NCBI RefSeq assembly: GCF_964204645.1
Contig: NC_134029.1
Coordinates: 18,186,450-18,250,449, forward strand
Direction: 5' to 3'
DNA: 64,000 bases
DNA from: Tubulanus polymorphus
Lineage: Eukaryota > Nemertea > Palaeonemertea > Tubulaniformes > Tubulanidae
The position numbers and the translations under genes were made by a program. The notes beneath the pieces are model-generated. The model did not search any database. It worked only from the letters and a program-made list of their open reading frames with translations, and had not been told where the DNA came from. This document shows positions 1 through 10,418 of the stretch, piece by piece (position 1 is the stretch's first letter; every line of letters begins with the position of its first letter).

Positions 1-3000
1 GCTCATTAGTTAATTAACAGAAATATGAAAAATTCATATACATAAACAACATACGGTACCTGATACAAAATTGTTTTGTGATAGATCTTCAATCATTGAA
101 ATGATCCAGGCCAAGTGATTAATGAAAAAGTGCAATCAGGTTTTTTGGGTGGCAGTTTAAGGAGCCCGAGTGTAAGGGGTGAAGCATTTTGAGGAAAGTT
201 TGGGGTCCTCCACAAAGAAAATTTCGAAGGATTTATATACATTTCCCAACGCACTCTGGGTACAGGGCTTTCTTTTCAGAAAATCATCCATCTGACCGAA
301 GTCATGGTGATCGTCGATCCCGACGGACGAACATCACCATCATATGCAACTGAGAGTAAATTCAAAGAAAATACAGTTACCCGCCTAATCCAGATCAGCT
401 TTGTCGGGATTTTTGTCCAATCCGGACAATATTTGCAGTGCATTTATTCCCTAATATAGGCCTACAAGAAAATAACTTTTAATCCGGATTTCCAGTAAAC
501 CGTCCGCATGAATTTTTTTGGTCCCAAATGATCAAAATTAAGTGGATTCTTTTGTATTTAGGTCAAGACCCCTTGGAACCACATCTGCATCCGAGCTACA
601 GCCTAGTGTTCATAAGTTATGAATCAGGTACCCAAGTGCACTCAAGAGGTACTGAGTAGACAGTGTCTCGGCTGAGGGACTTCATTGCACCAAATCTATT
701 TTCATGTAATAGAACATGTACTGAGTACTGAGCCTACAAAATTTCTGAACCTGGTATTCCTTCCACGTTCTTAAGAGATCCTTTCGCTTGAATAAGTACA
801 AGAGAAAAAATGGAAGGCCGAGAAGATATTTATAAAATTATTACAAATTTTAATAACATTTTTTCAGTCATCTAGTTTACAAGCAGATACATGATTTAAA
901 ACACGTTCTTTTATTTATCGCGATGTGAATTCTGCGTCCAATAGTAAATCATAAATGCAATACACAAAGTCACTAAAAATTACAAAAAATCTACCAAATT
1001 CGCATTCTGACTGCAAAAAATCAATTTCAAAAAATCAATTTCACCAGTCTGTTGTCATGGATGTTTTCATTCCAGCTCATCGCAACACCCGGAAATTCGC
1101 ATAAGATTTTTCGTAATTATTAGCATTGTAGACCTTTTACCTAATAATTGCAAATGTACTTCAATAATAAAACACACAGTTCATCTCTGTTGGAATGCAT
1201 ATACATGTGTAAACAGGAATTATTGTCCATAGATATTTTTCTCTGCGTTGTAATCTAAATGGTATAATAATGATATACGTAATACGTACATATATCTATA
1301 TAACTATTTATAACTAGATTAATAACGAAATAACAGTAATGCTTAATAATAAAATACAACATACTCATTTAATTACTACGGTAGCATCATCTGAAGATGC
1401 ACACATTTCATGTGTAGATGTCCACGGTCGAGGTGGATTAGATAATTTTGAACTCCGAGTTCAAGGCACAGGCAATGTGGGCAGCTCGAATGTTGACATC
1501 TTTGAGTCCTCGAACTGAATTTTGTCAATACAAAATTTTCCATGGACATCTTACCAGATGACCTCGTCAAATTTTGATGAGATTTATTTCACTTTTTCAG
1601 GGAATGCCTGCTACCAGTACCAATGTTAGAATGAAATCTTGCTAGAATTCAATGTTCGACAGTCCACCGGAATATGGATATGACAAATTACGAAACGAAA
1701 GAAAAAGAGAAATTGAGAATTGGGGTGAAAGTGAGATCAAAATCAACAGTTACTGAACCTCATATCAAACTGTTCATTCAAAATTGATAATGATTTACTG
1801 ATGATTGATAAAAACAAACAAAATAACTGAAAACGAAAAAAGCATTACTGATATTTGTGTCCGCTGCTTAAAATGCAGCATACTTTTGATATAATATTAT
1901 AATACTACCCTCAATAGATAACACTCATGACATGACAGTAGGATATTGGAAATATTTACAAGTCGTCATGTTAAGTGCAATCTATTGTCAGATTTCGAAA
2001 TTACAAATCCCATATATGTAACAGGGCAATAATAACCATTTCTAATTACTACCGATTACTGCTAATTTACGTGTAATAGTTGCGTACGTGTATCCATTCT
2101 GGTGAAATGAAAGACTCAATTGTTGCAATTTCTGAACTAGCGCCTCACTAAAACTATATACTTATATATCAGAAAAAAATTGCAGAAATGCATTTCCAGA
2201 CATACGTAGGCCAAACATGAACAACAATTTCAAAGTATCATTGTTAAGAGCACAATGAAATAAAACTTTCAATTGGAGATGAAACAAGAAATCTACATCA
2301 AATGAAATTTCTTACAAATTCAATACAAAAAGAAAAATCCTGATGCAAGACTTCAATCCAGATTTCGTGAAAGCTAAATTCAAATTTTACCCCACAGTGA
2401 TCACACTACATAAAAACGTATGCCTTTTATCAATAATTGTATTTTTCCTATGTACATATGATACATGCAATACATATGTTTGTATACTGCATTTCATCCA
2501 ATCATGAAAGAATAGCACAAATAATACGCACAAAATCATTCTCAATGCACCTAAACACGCTCGTAAACTCGAAAACCGCACACAAAATATCATCCAAATT
2601 GGACGATTATCGCAGTAGGAAAGTATCGGCAAATTACAGGCAAATAATCAATAAGTAAGTCCAGAATTATTCCTTCATCATGACTATGTATGTATATGGC
2701 ACTAAGAAAATTTCACAGACTCAAATATTTCACAATATGATTCACATACCATACATAAACAGGGCAACAATTGTATCGCATAATTTTCTTGAAACAAAAA
2801 AAATCGCTGTGCAATATTAATGAAAATCCCATGATGACTTGTGCAATATAATCCAAATCTTCACGATTATCAATTCCAAATGTCACGTCCATAATTCCAG
2901 CTCGTAAGTTCTAATTACTGAAGAGATCCCAAGGTCCATACGTATATTGATAATCCAATCACACACACGCACGCGCATACATTGATCATAAATCCTTGCT

Positions 3001-3181
3001 ATGTATAATCCAGATTTAATCATAGTCCACAGTAATCCAGATAAACTTGCACAATAATCCCGTAGGTAGAAGTAATAAACCACGTAATATATGACATGGC
3101 ACACGATACAACAGTTTACTATTAAAGACACCAAGCACCATTATTGATCGATAAGTCCTCATTTTTTTGCAAATAAATCCA
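1..3181 (-). other. 3' flank and probable 3' UTR of ZNF608/609; no other gene seen
   Basis: AT-rich sequence follows the stop codon at 3182 in the direction of transcription. It has only short random open frames. TTTATT strings (AATAAA on the minus strand) occur at 1583-1588 and 911-916 and are candidate poly(A) signals, but the transcript end cannot be fixed. A 14-bp tandem duplication (AAAAAATCAATTTC) lies at about 1015-1042. Nothing here resembles a second gene. Confidence 0.4.
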
Positions 3182-3255
3182 TCACTTTCCGGCATAAGGA
3201 TGTGGAGGTATTCCAGCAGCGGCGGCCGCGGCTGCCTGTTGAGATGCAATGATTG
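3182..3255 (-). CDS. ZNF608/609 (sbb): ZNF608/609 terminal coding exon
   Basis: Acceptor CTCTTGCAG ends at 3256, preceded by a good pyrimidine tract. The first two bases complete a GCA codon begun at 3725, giving [20 protein letters not shown] and then YAGK with stop TGA at 3184-3182. Vertebrate ZNF609 ends with a matching A-I-V-A-S-Q-Q segment followed by a Tyr/Pro-rich tail, so homology supports this exon strongly. The Ala run is encoded by GC-rich codons and may vary in length. Confidence 0.9.
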
Positions 3256-6200
3256 CTGCAAGAGAGAAAAGAAACATTGTTGAATCCAAATCATGATCAA
3301 CCTAAAAAAAACCAGAACAAATGTAGCCAGAATCGATACGTGTGAAATGTGTGTACACTTAAAGCAGCAGTGGAAAGCAGATATTGTTTGCTAAATGAGG
3401 CAGCTAGGTTAACGAAACTTATCCAAATTTAGAGAAATTGAACAAAGCTATAGCTTCACATGTAACACATAGAAAGGTACAATGTAAAACCCTTTACTCC
3501 AAAATATTCAACGATTAAATTTGAACCTAAAACTCATCGATTAGTTGTGCTCTGTGCAAGGCGTATGGAAAGCCAACGCTTTAAACAGTAGACGTTATAT
3601 ACCGAAACGTAAAATATCAGGACGGTAATACAATAATTAAATGACTGTCTTCTGTGTTTCTCAAATTGTCTCAAAGCGTTGGCTATTCCATAGGCTTGTA
3701 ATATGCATTAGGGTTTTACAGTACCTTGAGGATCGTGTGGCCACTTACCACCATAAGGGTCATATATAGCACCAGGTGGGTAGCCGCCCATTAGGTGTGT
3801 ATGGTGGTGAGTATGTAGATGGCGCTGCGGTGGTGGCGAATTCGTATACTCCGATTTCGACTTATTTGACATCGGCGAACCCTCCGCCATTTTAGGTGAC
3901 ATTCTCGAGTCGGGTTTCACTTTTTCGAGTTCATGAATTTTATGCTGCTGACTCGCGTAATAAGACGCGTGCTGCTGCAAAAGGTCCAACGCTTTCGGTT
4001 GTTCACCGATGACACCGGGAGGAGGCTGTCCAACCGGATGACCAGCGGCAGACGGAATTGGAGGGATTTTGTCCTTGTCCGGATGATCGACGGGCGACAT
4101 GTAGCGGATCTGAGCGGGATGCATGTATGGATGGCCCGGGTATCCCATCATGGGCGCCAAACCGCGGTACATCGGATGATTCGGATTCGGATCGTAATGC
4201 AATTGAGCCGCGTAATGCGGATACGGATGACCCATATAGCCCGGATACGCACCCTGCACCATGTTAGCACCACTATGACCGACGGGCGTCATATCTTTAT
4301 GTTTACTTGTCATGGCTGGACTGCCTCGTTTATCATCGATACGATGATGCGGAGGCGGAAATTTGTTTGCGTCTTCGCGATGTTTCGTCGAGCCGTCGCG
4401 ACTGCCGCTGCTGTCTCGACTACGTTCCATCGCTTCCCGCTGTTTTGTGGAATCGTGCGGCGTCGGAACTTTACCTGGACGCTGCCCGGAGTCTTTGTGT
4501 GAAGATTTCTCCGATTTCAACGACTCGGAATGTTGTAAATCGCGTTGTTGTTTATGGTCAGAACGCGAATGTTCAGATTTCTGACGATCGTGCTCGCTGT
4601 GACCGCGCTTGCGAATATCTTCGGCGCGATGCTGCTCCATCAGTTTTTGTTGTTGATACATGTAATACCGCTGTAACTCTTCTTGATGTTTTTCGCGAAG
4701 TTTTTCCTGTTGAACAACGTTCGGATCGATCACGTCCTTAGGTTCGGTTTTAATACGAATCGTCTCTTTCGCGGTGACGACTTTCTTTCCAGAATCGCTG
4801 GCACCCGATTTCAAATTCATCGGTTGATCGTAGTCTTTTTCACTGCCGATCTTGGATTCGAGCAGCTTCGGATCGTTTTTATTCTGATCGACGATCGGAA
4901 GATTTTTCGGACTACCCGTACGTGATAAACGATCATCTAATTTCACTGGTTCCGTTCCGGTGGTTGGTTTATTTGGCGTTTTACACTCTGGAGCGTTCGG
5001 CGACGATTTTCCACCCGCACCCATTTGCTCTCTTCGTATACGTTCCTGTTCTTCCATGTAAAGTTCGTGTTGTTGTTTGTAATGAGGATCTGTCGCCATC
5101 AGATGCATATGATAAGCGGGATCCATCGCGTATCCATACGCACCCATATACGAGAACTGTGGGTGCGTTATAGCGCGACCGTACATCTGAGGTTGCTGCT
5201 GTTGTTGCTGCTGCTGCTGTATTTTTTGTTGTTGTTGCTGTTGTTGATAATCTTGCGATTCGGGATAATTCGAAACGACTTCTTTCTTGATATTCTTAAT
5301 CAATCCGTTATCATCTTTCGCCCCAATGCTGGCAGCACCTTTTTCTGCATTTGCGGTTGATTTCGTCGCATCGATCGGCTGCGATGACGAGTCTATCGAT
5401 TTTCCAGTTTTCTTTGCGTCGTTTCCAGCGCTAACCCCCGGCGGCGTCGTGGCCGGTGTGTTAGACTGAGTTTTAGAAACAGTCGGTATCAGATATGGCG
5501 GCTGACCGTAATACGAATACATGCCGTACTGTTTCATCGAGGTGTCTGCGTTACGTTCAGGAGTATTCATACTTTCAGGTTGAGTACATTTCGGATTTTC
5601 TTTTGCGGTTTTACCTTCGTTTTCGCTATCCAACTGAGGCGCTGACTCATTGGCGTCCGATATATCTGAGTACGCAGGGCTTTGAACATTCTCGCTGCCT
5701 GGTTCGGCAACTTCAGACTGTTGAGGCCCTGCTATAGGAGAACTCAAGTTTAAACTAGCTGGAGGTACACTTCCGCGTGACTGCTGTTGGTGTGCGTCAA
5801 CACTAGAGGGCGTATTCGCCGTTGTCGATTCAGATTTTTGTTTAAGCACTGATTTCGATCTGTTATCTGAACTTTCCGCAGCTTTATTACTACTAAGGGA
5901 AGGGTTCGCTTTAATCACAGATTTTGGTTCACATTTCACAGCCGTATGATCATCTTTGTTATTATCCGTGGTTTTTGTGTCGCGATTGTCCGAAGATTTT
6001 TGCGCGTCGCGATCACCTTTGTCTTTCTTCTTCTTTTTCGCTTTTTTTTCTTTCTGTAAACCGGCTAATACCGGATTCACAGTGGACGGTTCGGTCATCG
6101 AAGTGGGCTTCGGTTGAATCGGTTTTAAATTCGACGTGGGACTAATTTGCGGAGCTGCCATGGTGGAATGTGTCAATGGTCCGGTGGTTAACGTAATCAC

Positions 6201-9200
6201 TTGCGGCATCGCGGTAGCCGGTACGATTGGCCGCTGTGCCACCGTTTTGCTACTTTTTCCTTTGCTTTCGCCTTTCTTTTTCTTATCGTCTTTTTCGCCG
6301 ATGATGTGCGCCGGAATCGTCGCGACCGTCGTGATCGGTACCGTCACCGCCGTTATCGTCGTGGCCGTTGACTGACCGATCACGTGCGTTGTGGTGGCGT
6401 CCATCGGTTTTTGTACGACTGTCAAATTTCCGATGCGCGTAACATTCGCGCTAGTAATTTGATAAACCTGCGATGATGTCACCGGTGTAGCCGAATTCGT
6501 ACTACTGACCGTTGCGATGGTTTCAGTGTTAGTTTTAGCTACCGTCGCGACAGAGTCCGATTTCTCATTAATCGAATCTTTGGCGGAACTACTCGTAGAC
6601 GATTTGCTATCGCTACCGGAATCTTTCGATGTTTTCGATTCGGTAATATCCACTTTAGTTTGATTGGCTTTCGTTTTATCGGTTGTGTCTTTCGATTTCG
6701 GCGTTCGTCTGCCAGTCGTTTTGCTATCGCTGCTCACCGAATCGGTAGGCGTCGATGGCCGACTATCCTCAGAACTATTCTCTTTGTCTTTATCTTCGCT
6801 ATTATTCGAACTATTCGCCGTGTGCGCATGGCTCTGGTGATAGCGTAGTCCGTTGATATGACGATACTTTTTATTACAGTTCGGTTCGGGACACTCAATC
6901 AGCGCCGGCTCCGATAATTCGGATGTTGCCAACGATGATATTCCTGTCGGCGTACCACGAGAATTTGAACGATAACGTTTCGCGGATTTAATGTCTTCGG
7001 GGTTTATATCTAAATCTACTGGCCGACCTTTACGCTTAATTCCACTGGATGTGATATCGGATTTAGCCGGGCTCGGTGGAGCTATAGTTCCATTACCGCG
7101 TCTGCCTTTACGAAGCTTGCGAGTCTCGAGACTTGTTTCCGTAACCGGTGTACTGCTCACACTACCTCTAGCTCCACGTTTTCCACCCCGTTTCGGTGTT
7201 CTGGCATCAATATCACTCGTGGGGGAATCACAGGAAAACCTACGAAGAAAAAGACAAACATTAGTTATGTTTCGATTAACAGATTACAGATAATATTGTT
7301 AGTGCATTCTTACATGTCAGAGATTGGTACTTATAATATATTGTAATAAATGTATTTTAATAATTTTGACAGTGGTTTTGGTATATTTTACACCAATTGC
7401 ACAGTCAGTTGCAGCCAGGAATACATTTTGGAGAAAGTGAAACGAAGACATCTTAGAGATAGACTGTGGGCCTCCAGAAAATTTTGAAAAAAAAAAAATA
7501 TTGACAAGATTAGATTAGTTATCCAAAGGTTTTTTTAAGTAAATAGGGCCTGGGTCATTCAATTTCTAAAGCATACTTTCAAGCTCCAAAAATAGTAAAA
7601 TACATTTTTTTAGGGGGATGTGTCCATCTCTACATTCAGGGTTAAAGGTTGGCACTGCTATGCCATTATTTTCTCACATCAAAAGTCGATATGAACTACT
7701 TGTACAATGGTATTTATTGCAAGAGTAAATGCATGCATATTTACTTAGATATTTTAAACCATCAACTCAAAGTGCCTTTATCATTACCCAGTGTTTTCAA
7801 TCGTCCATGCTTATCATTCTATCATAACAGAATTTACAAAAAGCTATTCTGTCTTGAAAATGACAAGTAAGCCTTGCAGAAAATAAAGCAAAACCCACTT
7901 AAAACAGTTCAACATCTACCTCAGATGATAGTTATCTTATATAATTAACTCACCTAGGCGGGGCCCAATCATGTTTAGTTGCATCCAACAAAGTGCCGAC
8001 GTAGGTCTTTCCACGCCACGTAACGTTGACAACCAAAACGCCTAAAAAATAAAAATAATTTTTGTTCTTTATAAACAGTTGACACTTGATTGTGCAGCCA
8101 TCTACCGAGCATTTTAAGGACCATTAAGCGCGCAACAATCAGTCGTGAATGAATCGGAAATTAATCGGCAAGAATCATAGTGAGTTAGTTGAATTGTGAA
8201 GCATATCATCCTGTTTCGCAAGACTGTGTTATAACTTCGATCACTTTTAACCCATCGTTATCAGTTATATACATAATAAATAATGCAGATTATATCATTA
8301 TCATAATATGAATCATTCGGCAAATTTTTTATCCTTTTGTGAAAATTGGATAACCGTGACTGTAAATCTACGAATACTGGTCTAACAATAGTCTAAAAAT
8401 AATAACGATCAATTTATCAATTACTGCTTTGTGAACGTACCATTTTCAGTTTCCTGCCAAACAATGCCTTCTAGACAAACGCTCGTTCCTGGTTCACAAG
8501 CCCCAAGGCATTCAGGCTCTGTGATCGTTCCAACATGACTGGTGGCCGTCGATGCGTCTACCGAAGGGGCCGAGATTGAACTTCCCGATGAATTAGCAGT
8601 GTTATCCGGCTGGAAATAAAAAAAGAAAGATCAGTCCCAGTTTTGTAATCAGCCAACGTGTAATGGACTAAAAGTTTTAACGAGTAGAAAAACAGAATTG
8701 AAATTTCAATTCACAAAATGTACAACGACTTCATCACTAAAGCTTCATCAATAATTCAATTAAATTTGAATTCAAATGTAACACCTCATTTATTGACATG
8801 GGTATCGTCTATTGTCTAGTATCAAAGCACTCATGTGGCAAAACATAAGGAGCTATTGAAAGGATAAAATTGTCTCGCGCCATTTTACCCCATTGCCTGG
8901 CTTAACAATATAAACAATTTGCCTGAGAGACGACAAAGAGCTATTCACATTTCAACAAGCAGAGTTTACAGCAGAACAAGTGCCTCGTGTGAAAGAGCCA
9001 AGTCTACTTCTATTCGAGCCGATCAAGCGCAAATACTCGCCCGCGATTGGTCGAGGACGTTGCGCTTATTGACGAATCACGTCGCGCCGTTGTGAAGTGT
9101 GAATCATTGTATGAACGGTTAGACATGTGGTATTAGAGTAAAGGTTCACGCTGTATTGCTTCACTCAGGCAATAATTACAGGTTTTATGGTTGAATTGAT

Positions 9201-10418
9201 AGATTTATTCGCGAGAAGGCGCAATGGTTTAATTCAACAATGGTTTAATTCTACAAGGCGAGAGAAGCACAGATATTCAATCAGTCAATATGATTTTGTT
9301 TCTTTCAAATCATTTGAATCGGGCATAGTATTCCTATTTTCACGGGTCGACAAAGAGCAAATAAGTCGAATAATTTCAGAGAATTTTCACCCACTTTCTC
9401 CATTAGCTTACACGCACTATCATTACACTATTTCTGTAATTCTTTCTGAAATTGATTGATTGATGATTGAATAAAATAAGATTTTCTTATTTCATTAATA
9501 TCATTATCATTACGATCGTCATTATAATGGTTATATTATAATCTTACGAACCATCTACACTTTAGCTTTTAACTTTTCACTGCGCTTCTCTTACCTTTTC
9601 AACCTTAATCTTCTTCAGCGGCATCGTAATCCGGTCTTCGACCTTGGCGTTAAACTCGTACGGATCGGACGTCACTTCTCGTTTAATCCCGGCCGCTGTT
9701 GTCAGTTTATTACCGTCGCCGTCGACGCTGGTTTGATTATTCGTCGAATCCGAGTTCGAATTATTAGATCCATAATTATTCGGAAATCCGTTCGCAAACG
9801 TACCGCTTGTACTATTATTATCCGTTGTATTATTACTCGCACCAGCTGCTGCTGCAGCGGCGGCCGATTTCGCTTTATCCTTCGCATTTTTATCCTTTTT
9901 GTGCGCGCCGCGACCTTTGACGGTTTTTTCTCGAGCCTCGGCCGGGCTCGTTTTAGTTTTCGTATTCGGCGCCGCACCCGCCGCTGCTGGGTTATCAGCG
10001 CCGGCATTCGCTTCGTTAATATTCGCTAGTTTCGAGTCGTTTTTCACGATTTCGTGTTTGTTAGTGTCCGACGACTTTCCGCCACTTTTACGCTTGATTT
10101 TCATTTTTAATCCTTTATCGACGACTGTTGCCTGGTGTTCGAATGAACTCATCTTCGTAGCCGGTGACGGGTCACTGATCGGTGACGTATTGTTGCGCTC
10201 GAGGTCCGCGTCTAAATCGATGATTAAATCGCCGACGCCGAGCTCCCATCCTTCGTTATCGTCATCGTCGAATCCTTGCCCATCGGCGGTCAGGTTGCTA
10301 CTCAAACTCGGGATCTGACACGTTGTTGACTCTGTTGCCACGGCTGCAGCGGTGTGGCCCTGTTGAGATATCTCTTTCATTTGCCGCGACTTAAACCATA
10401 ACGGATCATCATCTGAAC
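3182..10418 (-). CDS. ZNF608/609 (sbb): ZNF608/ZNF609/Scribbler-family zinc-finger transcriptional cofactor (five-exon model, 5' end incomplete)
   Basis: Joined minus-strand exons 10418-9595, 8609-8441, 8041-7954, 7239-3725 and 3255-3182 keep one reading frame through four GT/AG introns and encode 1543 residues from the Met at 10380, close to the size of vertebrate ZNF608/ZNF609. Seen in order (numbered from that Met): acidic motif [17 protein letters not shown] at 45-61; a conserved module at about 292-365 with [30 protein letters not shown] and HDWAPPRF; one C2H2 finger (Cys464, Cys469, His482, His485/487); LKPIQPKP at 719; a Lys-rich stretch; PAYSDISD at 869; a polyQ tract near 1013-1030; [12 protein letters not shown] at 1431; a His-rich segment; and the terminal AIIASQQ segment. 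Known for the family: nuclear transcriptional corepressor or cofactor (Brakeless in fly; ZNF609 linked to Integrator and NIPBL in vertebrates). Most of the rest is low-complexity Ser/Thr/Lys/Pro sequence. One invertebrate gene corresponding to both vertebrate paralogs is the likely situation. The N-terminal exon or exons are not identified. Confidence 0.95.
3556..3699. repeat. Inverted repeat inside the last ZNF608/609 intron
   Basis: Left arm 3556-3582 and right arm 3673-3699 are complementary over about 27 bp with a few mismatches or bulges; the core TAGCCAACGCTTT / AAAGCGTTGGCTA matches apart from one insertion. The loop is 90 nt. The arms lie 25 bases from the 5' splice site at 3724, so the pre-mRNA could fold next to the donor. 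It looks like a small foldback/MITE-type insertion. Confidence 0.7.
3725..7239 (-). CDS. ZNF608/609 (sbb): ZNF608/609 large exon with C2H2 finger, polyQ and His-rich tail
   Basis: A 3515-nt exon from acceptor CGTAG (7241-7240) to donor GTACTG (3724-3719). It begins F-S-C-D-S-P-T-S-D, continuing the upstream HDWAPPR; the Met at 7160 is internal, not a start. The single C2H2 finger [20 protein letters not shown] lies at about 6896-6822. Downstream are basic Ser/Thr-rich sequence, [16 protein letters not shown], an interrupted polyQ, Tyr/Met/Pro-rich segments, a long K/E/R/H-rich predicted helical stretch, [12 protein letters not shown] and [15 protein letters not shown] motif resembles a CtBP-binding site. 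GC content is clearly higher than in the flanking introns. The open frame continues past 3725 for T-V-K-P and a stop, which I read as intron. The several antisense open frames here are shadows. Confidence 0.95.
5193..5246 (-). repeat. CAG/CAA polyglutamine tract in the ZNF608/609 large exon
   Basis: Mixed CAA and CAG codons encode two Gln runs separated by Lys-Ile, followed by QPQMYG. Codon mixing reduces slippage, but length polymorphism is expected. Gln-rich segments are common in transcription cofactors. Confidence 0.85.
7240..7953 (-). other. ZNF608/609 intron, 714 bp
   Basis: AT-rich intron between the VNVTW exon and the zinc-finger exon. Donor GTGAGT, acceptor CTTCGTAG. No gene, repeat or RNA seen in it. 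Confidence 0.85.
7954..8041 (-). CDS. ZNF608/609 (sbb): ZNF608/609 exon, [16 protein letters not shown] segment
   Basis: An 88-nt exon with acceptor TTTTTTAG (ending 8042) and donor GTGAGT (from 7953). The split Gly codon at its start and split Arg codon at its end both join correctly. It encodes [20 protein letters not shown] followed by TKHDWAPPR. This is the most conserved block of the family outside the zinc finger, and its Trp/Tyr/Gly pattern suggests a small folded beta-rich domain (inference). Confidence 0.93.
8441..8609 (-). CDS. ZNF608/609 (sbb): ZNF608/609 exon, [14 protein letters not shown] segment
   Basis: This 169-nt exon is too short to stand out as an ORF. Acceptor TTTCCAG ends at 8610; donor GTACGT begins at 8440. 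It starts in phase 0 with [11 protein letters not shown] and ends [10 protein letters not shown] plus the first base of a Gly codon. The segment [20 protein letters not shown] is strongly conserved in ZNF608/609/Scribbler proteins, so the exon call rests on homology as well as on splice sites and phase. It joins in frame to both neighbours. Confidence 0.93.
8610..9594 (-). other. ZNF608/609 intron with a CpG-rich patch
   Basis: A 985-bp intron with donor GTAAGA and acceptor TTTCCAG. At 9015-9095 it is unusually CpG-rich for an intron and holds an inverted CCAAT box (ATTGG, 9046-9050). This could be an internal promoter or enhancer, but there is no direct evidence. A 16-bp tandem duplication, CAATGGTTTAATTCWA, lies at 9222-9253. 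Confidence 0.6.
9595..10418 (-). CDS. ZNF608/609 (sbb): ZNF608/609 exon with acidic N-terminal motif
   Basis: The 824-nt exon is bounded by acceptor TTTCAG (10420-10419) and donor GTAAGA (9594-9589). It opens with the last two bases of a split codon, then [12 protein letters not shown], then the first in-frame Met at 10380, so translation either enters from an upstream exon or starts at that Met. Residues 38-61 hold the family hallmark D-D-D-D-N-E-G followed by [17 protein letters not shown]. The remainder is basic and low-complexity (K-rich, Ala and Asn/Ser runs), including MKIKRKSGG, and ends in LKKIKVEK like its vertebrate counterparts. The open frame past 9595 (V-R-E-A-Q, stop) is intron read-through. 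It corresponds to the large N-terminal coding exon of the vertebrate genes. Confidence 0.92.

Noticed and set aside
3933-7293. Many plus-strand open frames opposite the ZNF608/609 large exon, some over 100 codons
   Set aside because: Shadows of the real minus-strand exon, with Arg/Cys/Leu-rich nonsense composition and no domain.
9702-10318. Open frames on both strands over the 9.6-10.4 kb exon
   Set aside because: Alternative frames of the real exon; Arg/Ile-rich low-complexity translations.
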